Assembly (NCBI RefSeq): GCF_000269965.1
Contig: NC_017219.1
Coordinates: 2,764,959 to 2,828,958, forward strand
Origin: Bifidobacterium longum subsp. infantis ATCC 15697 = JCM 1222 = DSM 20088
GTDB lineage: Bacteria > Actinomycetota > Actinomycetes > Actinomycetales > Bifidobacteriaceae
Length of the DNA: 64,000 nucleotides
Direction: 5' to 3'
The notes beneath the pieces were generated by a model. It made no database searches. It was not told the origin of the DNA and worked only from the letters and a program-made list of their open reading frames with translations. Positions within the stretch are counted from its first letter, which is position 1, and each line of letters opens with the position of its first letter. Below, in pieces: positions 1-8,583 of the stretch. The position numbers were made by a program, and so were the translations under genes.

Positions 1-510
1 ACCAATGGTGCCTTGGCCGCAGATGACTTCGTAATCGTCGAACGGCGGCACGTAAATCATGCCTTCCTTGTCGGCGAGCTCAGCAGCGTGGGCGGCGGAT
101 TCGTCGAACACATCGCCGTACAGCACCACATCGGCGCCGTAGGCCTTGGTGGCATCGACCTTCAGCGGCGGGGTGATCTGCGGCATGCAGATGGTGGCCT
201 TCGCACCACGCTCACGGGCCGCATAGGCCACGCCCTGGGCATGGTTGCCTGCGGATGCGGTGACGATGCCACGGGCGATCTGCTCTTCGGTGAGCGATGC
301 GATCTTGTTGTACGCGCCGCGAATCTTGAAGGAACCGGTGACCTGCAGGTTTTCCGGCTTCAGGAGAATCTCATGACCGGTCATCTCGCTCAATACCGGC
401 GAAGGGATAATTTCCGTATGACGGGCAGTCCCTTTGAGACGTTTGGCGGCCAACTTCAGTTCGGCTGCATGATCACGCTGCAGCGCCTTCAAAACATCCT
501 TTTGTTCCAT
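1..510 (-). CDS. ilvA: Threonine dehydratase (partial, C-terminus beyond window start)
   Basis: PLP-dependent deaminase converting L-threonine to 2-oxobutanoate, the entry step to isoleucine. The visible 170 N-terminal residues contain the PLP-lysine motif GSFKIRGAYNKI and the glycine-rich TASAGNHAQGVA segment characteristic of the fold-type II threonine/serine dehydratases. The protein starts MEQKDVLKAL at the ATG whose complement ends at 510. The reading frame runs off the left edge, so whether a C-terminal ACT-like regulatory domain is present (biosynthetic IlvA) or a short catabolic TdcB form is meant cannot be decided here. Family assignment is confident; the biosynthetic role is an inference. 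Confidence 0.9.
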   Translation of the reverse strand, partial: MEQKDVLKALQRDHAAELKLAAKRLKGTARHTEIIPSPVLSEMTGHEILLKPENLQVTGSFKIRGAYNKIASLTEEQIARGIVTASAGNHAQGVAYAARERGAKATICMPQITPPLKVDATKAYGADVVLYGDVFDESAAHAAELADKEGMIYVPPFDDYEVICGQGTIG

Positions 511-602
511 AGCTTTTAATTGTATGGCGCGGGGACACCGAAAACAGTGGCTTATCTCGCTAACGAGCGCTCATTTACGGTAATTCCCGTTCGTAATCAG
601 CT

Positions 603-790
603 TTCGAGGGGCTGATTTGGCTTCGCGGGGAGGTCTATCTCCTCTTCGAGGGGCTGCCTGATCGTGCAATGCGTGAGTATGACACATCATTTGCAGCGGT
701 ATTATGCGGTTTTCGGAGCCCGGCTATTCAGGCACCAACCCCTTGAAACGGAGATAGACCTCCCCGCGAAGCCAAATCAGCCCCTTGAAA
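603..790. repeat. Long inverted-repeat element, copy A
   Basis: Two arms, about 603-656 and 735-790, are inverted copies of each other. The core 612-642 pairs with 750-780 over 31 bp without a mismatch and extends outward imperfectly. Each arm is itself bounded by two copies of a GAGGGGCTG-like 9-mer. The loop 643-749 holds no convincing gene. A related element with the same arm sequence, including GGGGCTGATTTGGC, lies at 38991-39172, so this is a dispersed family. The element fills most of the gap between ilvA and the GH13 gene; the rest (511-602) shows nothing recognisable. Confidence 0.85.
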
Positions 791-812
791 CGGAGATACC
801 GCCTAGCAACAC

Positions 813-2639
813 TTATAGGCTGACGACGACGCCCTCCCATGGTGCAAGCTCACGGCCGGCAAGAGCGGTCACAGCGTGCGCGGCGTCATACGTGCTGATC
901 ACCACGTTCGACTCGGCAAGGCCATCGGCCACTGCTAACAGTTCGGCGGATTCGCGAGGCAAATCAACAGTTCGCCCGGACATATTGACCACGACCAACA
1001 ACTTCTCGTCACCGAGGGTACGAGTGAAGGCATACACATGCGCATCGTCCGCGTCGAGCAGCTGCCAGTCTCCGGCTACCACCATAGGCATGTCGTGGCG
1101 CAGAGCGATGAGCCGCTTGTAGAAGGAGTACACCGAATCCGGATCATCGAATTCGCCGGCGGCGTTGATCTCGGCATGATTCGGATTCACGGAAATCCAT
1201 GGCTCGGCGGCTGCGTCAGGTGCGGTGAAACCGGCGTAGACGGAGCCATCCCACTGCATCGGTGTGCGTGAGTTGTCACGACCGCGGGCGGCGATACCGG
1301 CCATCATGGATTCGGGCGACTGCACCTTGGCTTCCTCAACCCTTTGACGGTAAGCGTTCAGGGACTCGAGGTCACGGTACTGGTCTAGGCGCGTGAAGTG
1401 GGCGTCGGTCATGCCTAGCTCTTCGCCCTGATAGATGTACGGGGTGCCGCGATGCATGTGCAGCATCAGGCCAAGTGCCTTGGCCGAACGCACACGAGAT
1501 TCCTCCGAGGAGTCATCACCCCAACGAGAAACGACGCGAGGCTGGTCGTGGTTACCAGTAAACAGGCTTGCCCAGCCTGCATTCTTCACGGCCGCTTGAT
1601 AACCGGCCATAATGCTCTTGAGCTTCGGCAGGTCAAGTGGCAGTGGCTTCCATTTGACGCCTTCGCAGTCAAAATCAACGTGCTCGAATAGGAAGAGCAT
1701 ATCCAGCTCGCCATTGGCCGGATCGGTGATGTATTCGTTGCGCTGGGCTGTGACGCCTGGCGCCTCGCCTACAGTCAGGAAGCCGTCACGCCCTTCGAAT
1801 ACCTCACGGCGCATTTCAGCCAGGAATTCATCCTGACGGGGGCCGTCCGCACAGAACGGATTCGGGTCGGAGTAGCCTTCCTCACCCACGGGCAGATCTT
1901 CCAGCTCGGAACCGTACTCGCCGGGCAGCTTGCCAGACAGGTCCGTGCGCTTGGAGATAAGGGTGATGACGTCCATGCGGAAGCCATCGACGCCGCGGTC
2001 AAGCCACCAGTTCATCATGTCGTACACTGCACGGCGCACAGCCGGATTTTCCCAGTTGAGGTCCGGCTGCTTCTTCGAGAACTGATGCAGGTAGTATTCG
2101 CCACGCTCAGGGCAATACTCCCATGCAGAACCGCCAAAGTAGGAGCCCCACTGGTTGGGCTCGGCACCGGGCTCGCCGGCAGTGGTGCCGGGACGGGCGG
2201 GACGCCACCAATACCAGTCGGCGTGCTCATCATCCTTGTTTTTGGACGCTTCAAACCAGGTGTGTTCATCGGAAGTGTGATTGACAACAAGATCCATCAC
2301 GATCTTGAGCCCGCGCTTGTGGGCCTCGGCCAGCAGCTCGTCCATATCGTCGAGCGTGCCGAACAGGGGGTCGATGTCCTGGTAGTCGGAGATGTCGTAG
2401 CCGTTGTCGTCCTGCGGGGACCTGTAGACCGGAGAGAGCCAGAGCACATCCACGCCAAGATCGGCAAGATAATCAAGCCGTGATGTGATGCCCTTAAGAT
2501 CTCCGAAACCATCGCCGTTCGTGTCTTGGAAGGAACGCGGGTAAATCTGGTAAACGACCGCATTGGACCACCATGGATTCGGGGTGGCACCGTTGGTGCG
2601 GATGGAATCTGGAATTACTGTGCGTTGTGAAGTGGTCAT
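813..2639 (-). CDS. GH13 alpha-glucosidase, probable alpha-1,6 preference
   Basis: Intracellular glycoside hydrolase of 608 residues releasing glucose from short alpha-glucosides. The TIM-barrel signatures are all present: NPWWSNAVVYQIYPRSF near the N-terminus, DLVVNHTS (~116-123), nucleophile Asp223 in GFRMDVI, acid/base Glu292 in GEAPG, and transition-state Asp365 in TGNHDQP. The Val directly after the nucleophile is the residue associated in GH13_31 enzymes with alpha-1,6 (isomaltose-type) specificity, so oligo-1,6-glucosidase activity is favoured. I chose the second ATG: GGAGGAG lies 6 bases ahead of it, whereas the first ATG at 2654 overlaps that ribosome site. The neighbouring ABC transporter and GH36 gene fit an alpha-1,6-oligosaccharide locus. 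There is no signal peptide. Confidence 0.92.
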   Translation of the reverse strand: MTTSQRTVIPDSIRTNGATPNPWWSNAVVYQIYPRSFQDTNGDGFGDLKGITSRLDYLADLGVDVLWLSPVYRSPQDDNGYDISDYQDIDPLFGTLDDMDELLAEAHKRGLKIVMDLVVNHTSDEHTWFEASKNKDDEHADWYWWRPARPGTTAGEPGAEPNQWGSYFGGSAWEYCPERGEYYLHQFSKKQPDLNWENPAVRRAVYDMMNWWLDRGVDGFRMDVITLISKRTDLSGKLPGEYGSELEDLPVGEEGYSDPNPFCADGPRQDEFLAEMRREVFEGRDGFLTVGEAPGVTAQRNEYITDPANGELDMLFLFEHVDFDCEGVKWKPLPLDLPKLKSIMAGYQAAVKNAGWASLFTGNHDQPRVVSRWGDDSSEESRVRSAKALGLMLHMHRGTPYIYQGEELGMTDAHFTRLDQYRDLESLNAYRQRVEEAKVQSPESMMAGIAARGRDNSRTPMQWDGSVYAGFTAPDAAAEPWISVNPNHAEINAAGEFDDPDSVYSFYKRLIALRHDMPMVVAGDWQLLDADDAHVYAFTRTLGDEKLLVVVNMSGRTVDLPRESAELLAVADGLAESNVVISTYDAAHAVTALAGRELAPWEGVVVSL

Positions 2640-2883
2640 CGTTGGCTCCTCCATTATTTATGGTCTACATTGCCTGTTGCTCATAGTCTAAAAAGCGCTG
2701 AATTACATTTCCATTGGGGAACTGCGTTGGTGTGCCGGAAACAAAAACTGCAAAGAGCCGGAAGGCACTGCTACGGCTCAATTCTCATAAGCTGCACATG
2801 CTATTTAGCAACATATGGGCCCTTTCGCTGTTTGTGGTGGGTGACTGTGCCGTGGGGTGATGTTGGTCGGGTAGGTTGGAGGC

Positions 2884-3165
2884 ATGGATGCCTCTCACCT
2901 GTTCACCGCCGCGCTTCGGCTGCGGTCGCCTTGGAGGGTCGGGTCTGCGGACTTCCGTGACGCCGACGGCGACGGGCGGGAGCCGCACATCACGATCGGC
3001 TTCGAGCCCGGCAGAGGGTTCATGCTCCTGTTCGAGGCGTGGGTGTGGCTATATCGCCTGTGCTCGTGGATGATGCACTCGAGGCTCGAACCTATGAAGG
3101 AGCTCGCCCGCTTGTTCCGCCGCCACTTCGCCACCATAATCTACCTGACCTGCGGCAGCTCACAT
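2884..3165 (+). pseudogene. ISL3-family transposase remnant with internal deletions
   Basis: The frame opens MDASHLFTAALRLRSPW, like the N-terminus of ISL3-family transposases. After about 46 residues it jumps to CSWMMHSRLEPMKELARL, which resembles the C-terminal DDE-domain stretch (SRLxPMxxxA). It then jumps again to FATIIYLTCG, which resembles the extreme C-terminal IYL-G tail. The zinc-finger, HTH and most of the catalytic core are missing, so the protein cannot be active. I see at least two internal deletions joined in frame. No intact terminal inverted repeats or target duplication were identified. Assignment rests on recognised motifs only. Confidence 0.6.
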
Positions 3166-3383
3166 ATTAACGGTTCTTCTGATTGCGACGCGCAAGAGCA
3201 ACTTCGGGCGCGCTTGGATTGCCTGCTTGAACCCACTGGTGCGGGGATAGATGATTTAGTTGACACGCCTGCGGGAATCTGGTGGGGATTTCGCTGGCAC
3301 ACCGGATTTCAAGCAAACCCCGCCTCGGGAACCGCTCCGGACTTCGGCGTTGGCCCGGTTCGTATGTCAATCGATTGCCGTCT

Positions 3384-3634
3384 GAACCGGGACAGAATCC
3401 GCTGTCCCGGTTCGCGATTTTTGTCCTTTTTTACAAACAGGGACAAGCCAATCTCCGCAGTTCATATGCTCCGTAATACAAAATCGGCGGAATAGAGCCG
3501 ATCCCGGAATCAACATGTTGTCCCGGTTTTCACATAAAACGATTGACATTCATACCGGGACAATGAAAATTGTCCCGGTTCGTGAAAATCGCCCGAAACC
3601 GCGAACCGGGACAGCGGATTCTGTCCCGGTTCGC
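3384..3634. repeat. Cluster of CCGGGACA/TGTCCCGG palindromes
   Basis: Three compact hairpins share one core. 3384-3395 pairs with 3402-3413 (12 bp, 6-nt loop). 3553-3563 pairs with 3570-3580 roughly (10-11 bp, with a GAAA-type loop). 3601-3614 pairs with 3621-3634 (14 bp, 6-nt loop). A further half-site at 3518-3527 can pair with 3554-3563. The loop of the first hairpin (AATCCG) is the reverse complement of the loop of the last (CGGATT), so those two are inverted copies of one unit. Degenerate half-sites followed by GGGACAAGCCA occur at about 3440 and 3660. The stretch 3166-3835 contains no convincing gene. Confidence 0.8.
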
Positions 3635-3837
3635 GCGTCAAACGGTTGATATGTGGACCGGGACAAGCCAGTGGCACGGCGACACAGCAGATGCGCTCAA
3701 TTGCACCGTAAGCCGTACGGTTTCGTCACTTTTTCATTCGCACAACGAGCAAAACCACATGACCTTTGTGCGCCACCGCCACATCAACCGACCGTCGCCT
3801 TTATTGTGGCGGTTTCCAGTATGGCAACAGGACAGAA

Positions 3838-3869
3838 AAGCCTCCTCCGGTGAGAGCCGGAGGAGGCTT
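3838..3869 (-). terminator. Rho-independent terminator of the sugar ABC operon
   Basis: A 13-bp perfect stem (3838-3850 with 3857-3869) and a 6-nt loop, followed in the minus direction by CTTTTCTGTC. It is the first strong terminator after the permease gene ending at 4055, so the operon transcript would carry about 215 nt of 3' untranslated sequence. Confidence 0.85.
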
Positions 3870-3881
3870 GGGTGGAAGCGG

Positions 3882-4060
3882 ACCTTTACTTCACAGAGTC
3901 CTGCAATTCAGGACTGGCCTACGGCCAGACCCAACATGACCTCGCGAGTACGCGACCTATCCGGCCGCCCGGGCCGGGAAACAGCCCACAGGGCTGTTTC
4001 CTTAATCGGCTCGTCTCGCTCGACGCGGTGAAGTAAAGCAGCGCCTGCGCTGTTTTACTT
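3882..4060 (-). other. Hairpin-rich 3' UTR of the sugar ABC operon
   Basis: Between the permease stop and the terminator the sequence folds into successive short hairpins: 4031-4060 (13 bp with one mismatch, enclosing the stop codon), a weak one around 4012-4025, 3977-4001 (11 bp perfect, 3-nt loop), 3961-3977 (6 bp), 3942-3955 (5 bp), 3915-3927 (5 bp) and 3897-3915 (7 bp). In addition 3882-3892 is the exact reverse complement of 4028-4038, which would close the whole region into a multibranch structure. That pairing competes with the 4031-4060 hairpin, so two folds exclude each other. No protein frame explains the pattern. Confidence 0.7.
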
Positions 4061-4921
4061 GACCGCTCCCCTCATCACACCACCAACGACCCACTTTTGG
4101 GCGAAGATGTAGACGATGAGGATTGGGGCCATGGCCATCAGGTAGCTGGAGAAGGCCATCGGGTAGTTGGTGGCGAACTGCGAGCTGAAGACGTACTGGG
4201 CGAGCGGGATGGTCTGGTTCGACTGGTCGGTCAGGATGATCAACGGCAGGAGGAAGTCGTTCCAGGCCCACAGTGCGGTCAGGATGGCGATGGTGGCGTT
4301 AATCGGGCTCATCAGCGGGAAGATGATGGTCCAGAAAATGCGCCACGTGGATGCGCCATCGATGCGGGCCGCCTCTTCCAGCGAGACCGGAATCGAACGG
4401 ATGAAGCCCGTGGCGATGAACAGGTTCGTGCCCAAGCCGAGCACCGTGTACAGGATGATCAGGCCGACCTGGTTGTCCAGATGCAGGGAGCCCATCTGCT
4501 TCGCAATCGGCAGCATGACGACCGGGAACGGCACGAACATGGCGGCGATGAAGAAGTAGTACAGGAAGCGGAAGAAGCGCTTATCCATGTTGCGGGCCAC
4601 GGCGTAGGCCACGAAGGTGTTGGTCAGCAGGGTGAGCACCACGGCGGCCACCGTGATAATCGCGGAGTTGAGCGCGGCCTTCGGGTAGTTGACCTTGGCG
4701 GAGGCGTCGGCGAAGTTATGCCACTGCCACGAGGTGGGCAGAGCGAAGGTGCCGGCTTCGGCCGGGGTCTTCAGCGCGGTGACGATGGTGAAGTAGAGCG
4801 GGATCAGAATGGTCAGGCTCAGCACTGCCACAGCGGCGGTCAGCCACCAGTTGATGCGGTGATCCCTGCGGAACTTGGCGGGCTTACCGGCTTTGGACGG
4901 AGCAACTGTTGCAGTAGTCAT
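4055..4921 (-). CDS. Sugar ABC transporter permease (MalG/MsmG type)
   Basis: Inner-membrane permease of 288 residues from a CUT1-family importer. It has six predicted membrane segments, starting with the stretch LTAAVAVLSLTILIPLYFTI, and the cytoplasmic coupling EAA loop EEAARIDGASTWRIFWTIIF near residues 183-202. The start follows a GGGGAGGATAAGAA ribosome site. It lies 18 bp downstream of the partner permease and its stop codon is inside a hairpin. No ATPase gene is present in the cluster. The neighbouring GH36 and GH13 enzymes suggest raffinose-family or isomalto-oligosaccharides as cargo, as reported for an alpha-1,6-glycoside importer in Bifidobacterium animalis. Cargo is inferred. Confidence 0.9.
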   Translation of the reverse strand: MTTATVAPSKAGKPAKFRRDHRINWWLTAAVAVLSLTILIPLYFTIVTALKTPAEAGTFALPTSWQWHNFADASAKVNYPKAALNSAIITVAAVVLTLLTNTFVAYAVARNMDKRFFRFLYYFFIAAMFVPFPVVMLPIAKQMGSLHLDNQVGLIILYTVLGLGTNLFIATGFIRSIPVSLEEAARIDGASTWRIFWTIIFPLMSPINATIAILTALWAWNDFLLPLIILTDQSNQTIPLAQYVFSSQFATNYPMAFSSYLMAMAPILIVYIFAQKWVVGGVMRGAVK

Positions 4922-4939
4922 TTCTTATCCTCCCCTAAA

Positions 4940-5890
4940 TCAGATTTGTTCCTGGCTGCGGGAAATGCGCAGCTGCACGAAGGCGATAATCGCCAGCACG
5001 ATGAAGAAGAGCACGGCGTTCGCGGTCTGGTAGGCGTACTCGCCACCGGTCAGGCCACCCTTCCAAATGAGGTAGGTGACGGTTTCGGTGGCGGAGTTCG
5101 GGCCGCCATCGGTCAAGGCGACGACCTGATCGAAGGTACCGAGCGCGTTCTTCATGGACAGCACGAGGTTGATGGTGAAGAACGGTCCGATCAGCGGGAA
5201 GGTGATCTTCCAGAACTTCTGCCAGGGATTGACGCCGTCGATGGCGGCGGCCTCGTAGATTTCGTCGTCGATGGTCTGCAGACCAGCGAGGTAGATGAGC
5301 ACCGAGTAGGCGATGCCCTGCCAGACGGCGAGGAAAACGATCGGGATCCAGCTGAGCTGCTCATTGGTCAGCAGCGAGGTGGACAGCCACTTGATGCCGA
5401 GTGCCTTGCCAAGTTCGGGCAACGGGTTCATGAAGATGTACTTGAACACGTAGCCGATGACCAGCACGGAGAGGGTGTAGGGAATGAAGAAGATGGCACG
5501 GAAGCCGTTTTTGAAGGCGATCTTCGAGTTCAGCATCACCGATAGGAACAGGGCGATCACATTGATCAGCACTGTGATGAGAATGGCGATGAAGAATGTG
5601 AACAGGTAGGCGTGGCCCACACGGTTGTCTTGAAAGAGAGCGATGTAGTTCTTCAGGCCGATGAACTTGTAGTCGCCGTATCCCTGCGAATTGGTGAAGG
5701 AATACTTTACGCCGTCAAGAAATGGCAGGTAGAGGAAGAAAGCGAAGATGATGGCCGCCGGAACCGCCATCCAATAATAGGCGGGGTCCACTTTGCGGGT
5801 GGAGAAGGCGGAAACCTTCTTCTTGGCGGGTTTCTTGGCAGCGGACTTAGCGGCCGGAGCAGCGGTCTTAGTTGCAGTTGCGTGTGACAT
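4940..5890 (-). CDS. Sugar ABC transporter permease (MalF/MsmF type)
   Basis: The 316-residue first permease of the CUT1 importer. A lysine/alanine-rich cytoplasmic head (residues 1-36) precedes six membrane segments, the first being YYWMAVPAAIIFAFFLYLPFL. The EAA loop reads EAAAIDGVNPWQKFWKITFP and couples to the ATPase. Start choice is supported by GAGAGGAGAACATC before the ATG. It sits 21 bp after the binding-protein gene in one minus-strand operon. Heterodimer formation with the downstream permease is the family norm. Confidence 0.9.
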   Translation of the reverse strand: MSHATATKTAAPAAKSAAKKPAKKKVSAFSTRKVDPAYYWMAVPAAIIFAFFLYLPFLDGVKYSFTNSQGYGDYKFIGLKNYIALFQDNRVGHAYLFTFFIAILITVLINVIALFLSVMLNSKIAFKNGFRAIFFIPYTLSVLVIGYVFKYIFMNPLPELGKALGIKWLSTSLLTNEQLSWIPIVFLAVWQGIAYSVLIYLAGLQTIDDEIYEAAAIDGVNPWQKFWKITFPLIGPFFTINLVLSMKNALGTFDQVVALTDGGPNSATETVTYLIWKGGLTGGEYAYQTANAVLFFIVLAIIAFVQLRISRSQEQI

Positions 5891-5911
5891 GATGTTCTCC
5901 TCTCCTACCGA

Positions 5912-7201
5912 TCACTCGAAGGTCCTGGCTTGGACCTTGTCCCATTCGGTCTGCATCTGGTTCAGGAAGCGGTCGGTGTTGCCGGAGGTCACCATGGTCT
6001 GCAGGTAGCCGCCGATGTTGATGGACGAAGGAATGTAGTGGTCGCAGAAGTCGGCCAGTCGGTTTTCCTCGAAGAACGGGCGCACGGTTTCCAGCGCATC
6101 GTTGCCGAAGTAGGTGTCCTTCAGCGGCGTGATGGCGGACTGGGCGTCGGCGTAGGCGTCAAGCTGATCCTTCTGCATGAGGAACTCGACGAGCTTCATC
6201 GCTTCCTTGGGGTGCTTGGTGTTCGCACCGATGGTGAGCATCACGTCGTCGCCGGCGGTGAGGATCTGCTCGCTGGCGTCATCGGTGGCCGGCATCTGGG
6301 CGAAACCAAGTTCGATATCGGGGTTGATCAGCAGGATCTGCGGGATGGCGTAGGTGCCGAGCGGGATGATCGCGGCCTTGCCTTGGGCGAAGTTCTGCGT
6401 GCCCTGCTGGTAGGTGACGCCGGTGTCCGCAGTGGAGTAGGTGAAGAGCTGGGATTCCTTCTCGACTGCGGTCTTCCACAGTTCCTGGAACGTGGTCTTG
6501 CCTTGCTTGAGCTCGGTGTACTTCGACTCGGGAACCAGCGTGCCGGTCAGCGAGGCGAGCGGGGCCTGGGTGGTCCAGGCGTCGGCCACTGTGCCCTGCA
6601 GCGGGTTGATGCCGGCGTCCTTGAAGGTGTTGAGCATGTCGGTGAACTCGGCCCACGTGGTCGGCGGGTTCTCCGGGTCGAGACCTACCTTGCGGAACAG
6701 CGCCTTGTTGTAGATGTAACCGGAGGCGTTGCCGGCAAAGGGCAGACCATACAGGCGCTTCTTGGAGGAATCGGTGGTCTGCACCAGGTTTTTGGCGATC
6801 TGCACCATGCCGGGGTTGAGGGTATCCACGATGGGCTCATCGGTGAAGTCGTAGAAAACACCGGATGCGGCGAAGTTGCCGAAGCTGATGTCGCCGTTGA
6901 AGGTGATTACGTCCGGCACGCGGTTCTTGACGAAGCGGGTGCGTAGATCGGTCTGGGCGTTGGCGGAGTTGTTGATGTTGACCTTGATGGTCGGGTTCTG
7001 CTTTTCGAAGTCGGCGACCATGGATTTGAACTGGTCTGCAGCCTCGGACTTGAACTGGAAGAAATCCAGCGTAACGGTACCTGCGGTGCTCGATCCGCAG
7101 CCTGCCAGGCCGAAGCCGACGGCGATAGCGCACGCCACAGCAGCAGTGCGCACGGCCAGACGCTTCAGTCTAGGCGTTGAATGTGGGGAATCGGACAGCA
7201 T
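5912..7201 (-). CDS. Sugar-binding lipoprotein of the alpha-1,6-glycoside ABC importer
   Basis: Extracellular solute-binding protein of 429 residues (SBP family 1). The N-terminus has basic residues, a hydrophobic stretch and the lipobox LAGC, predicting lipidation at the cysteine near residue 35. The mature part begins [23 protein letters not shown] and contains [20 protein letters not shown], typical of maltose/raffinose-type binding proteins. AAAGGAGTCAACAAT precedes the ATG. It is the first gene of the operon and is divergent from the ROK regulator across a 172-bp intergenic region. Which oligosaccharide it binds is inferred from the neighbouring GH36 and GH13 genes. Confidence 0.9.
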   Translation of the reverse strand: MLSDSPHSTPRLKRLAVRTAAVACAIAVGFGLAGCGSSTAGTVTLDFFQFKSEAADQFKSMVADFEKQNPTIKVNINNSANAQTDLRTRFVKNRVPDVITFNGDISFGNFAASGVFYDFTDEPIVDTLNPGMVQIAKNLVQTTDSSKKRLYGLPFAGNASGYIYNKALFRKVGLDPENPPTTWAEFTDMLNTFKDAGINPLQGTVADAWTTQAPLASLTGTLVPESKYTELKQGKTTFQELWKTAVEKESQLFTYSTADTGVTYQQGTQNFAQGKAAIIPLGTYAIPQILLINPDIELGFAQMPATDDASEQILTAGDDVMLTIGANTKHPKEAMKLVEFLMQKDQLDAYADAQSAITPLKDTYFGNDALETVRPFFEENRLADFCDHYIPSSINIGGYLQTMVTSGNTDRFLNQMQTEWDKVQARTFE

Positions 7202-7373
7202 ATTGTTGACTCCTTTATCTCTTTCCTTCCGGCTTCAGCGCCGGCGGCTCTTCCACTTTCAAAAGTAACGATTGCGCCATTTCATTCCCAGCGCCAGCGA
7301 GCCCGCTTGCACAAGAAACAAAAAGCGCGGTATTTTGTGATTAACGCAATAAATAATGCAAAGGGGCTTAAGC

Positions 7374-8582
7374 ATGTCTGACGCCAATGCGATTCCGCAA
7401 TGGTTTTCCGGATCCGAGCATACGCATCGCGTGGCGGCAGCCATCGCCCAATATGGGCCGATTGCGCGCACCACATTGGCACAGATGCTGGGATTGAGCC
7501 AGGGTGCGCTCTCCCGCATTACCAGCGATTTGATCTATGCCGGAGTCATCGAAGAACTGCCGGCTGTGGCCAGAACTACAGGCAAGCTGCCTGAACGGTT
7601 TACTCCCAAGGAGAGCTCGGATCGTCGCGGCCGGCCGCAGACCGCATTGGTATTATGCTCGAACGCACGCACCTTCGTAGGCGTCAAAGTGCACGGCACA
7701 TCCATTGTGTCGGCCGCCGTGAACGCGCATGGCGAGGTGGTTTCCAGCCGACATGAGATACCAATTGGTGCTGATCAGTCGGCAGAATATGTGACATCGT
7801 CGATAGCCACGCTGGTTCGTGAATGCTCTGATGATGTCGCCGCCACCGGCCTGCCCGCTCCCACTGCCGTGGGCGTAGCGGTCGGAGGTCACGTGATCGA
7901 TGATTCCATCGTCACGTTCGCCCCATTCCTGCACTGGGAGGGCACCACAGATTTAGGCGCAATGGTGTACGAGGCCACCGGATTGCCATGCGGCGTATTC
8001 AACGATATCGATTCGCTGCTGGTGGATGCCTCCTGGTTCGGGCCGGGAGTGGGCGTGGATACGTTCGCCGTAGTGACCATCGGCGTGGGCGTGGGCTATT
8101 CGCTGGCTGTGCATGGCGAACCGGTCAGTTACCCGGACAAGAGTTTTGGCCTAGTGGGGCATGTGCTCATCGACCCGGAGGGCCCGCGCTGCACCAGTGG
8201 GCATATCGGGTGTTCGCAATGCCTGACTGACGATTCGATTGCGGAACAGTATTCGGCGATCATCGGCCGCGCAGCGACCTTCGATGATTTTGCGCACGAT
8301 GCCAGAGCCCATGTGCCGCAAGCCTCTCAGCTAGTGCACCGCACTTGCTTCCGATTGGGATCGCTGGTGGCCACCGTGGCGAACATCGCTATGCCGGGGC
8401 ATGTAATGATCGCCGGCGAATCGGCATTTTTGGCGAAGCTTGGTACCGATTCGCTGCGTGACGGCATCCGCTTCTATCGGCATAGCCAAACTCAACCGGT
8501 GAAGTTCACGATTATGGATCACGACTGGCAGCTCTGGGCCAAAGCCGCTGCCAGCCGTGTAATCGTGAAGCATATTGGGTAG
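7374..8582 (+). CDS. ROK-family transcriptional regulator of the sugar locus
   Basis: A 402-residue regulator with an N-terminal winged helix (AQYGPIARTTLAQMLGLSQGALSRITSDLI) and a sugar-kinase-like ROK domain. It has the glycine-rich GVAVGGHV segment and the zinc-binding cluster CTSGHIGCSQCL near residues 270-281. I use the ATG at 7374 because AAAGGGG sits 7 bases ahead of it; the in-frame ATG at 7356 lies upstream of that site. It is divergent from the ABC operon and convergent with the alpha-galactosidase gene, whose stop is one base away. Repression of the flanking sugar genes is expected from position. I could not pin down an operator. Confidence 0.88.
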   Translation: MSDANAIPQWFSGSEHTHRVAAAIAQYGPIARTTLAQMLGLSQGALSRITSDLIYAGVIEELPAVARTTGKLPERFTPKESSDRRGRPQTALVLCSNARTFVGVKVHGTSIVSAAVNAHGEVVSSRHEIPIGADQSAEYVTSSIATLVRECSDDVAATGLPAPTAVGVAVGGHVIDDSIVTFAPFLHWEGTTDLGAMVYEATGLPCGVFNDIDSLLVDASWFGPGVGVDTFAVVTIGVGVGYSLAVHGEPVSYPDKSFGLVGHVLIDPEGPRCTSGHIGCSQCLTDDSIAEQYSAIIGRAATFDDFAHDARAHVPQASQLVHRTCFRLGSLVATVANIAMPGHVMIAGESAFLAKLGTDSLRDGIRFYRHSQTQPVKFTIMDHDWQLWAKAAASRVIVKHIG

Positions 8583-8583
8583 G

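Noticed and set aside
3384..3670. Possible CRISPR array
   Set aside because: The repeats are palindromes in alternating orientation with irregular spacing and no cas genes; not direct repeats with unique spacers.
4097..5545. 482-codon plus-strand frame opposite the permease genes
   Set aside because: High-GC antisense shadow; composition (Gly/Asp/Glu/His/Arg-rich) is not protein-like and both permeases on the other strand have clear motifs.
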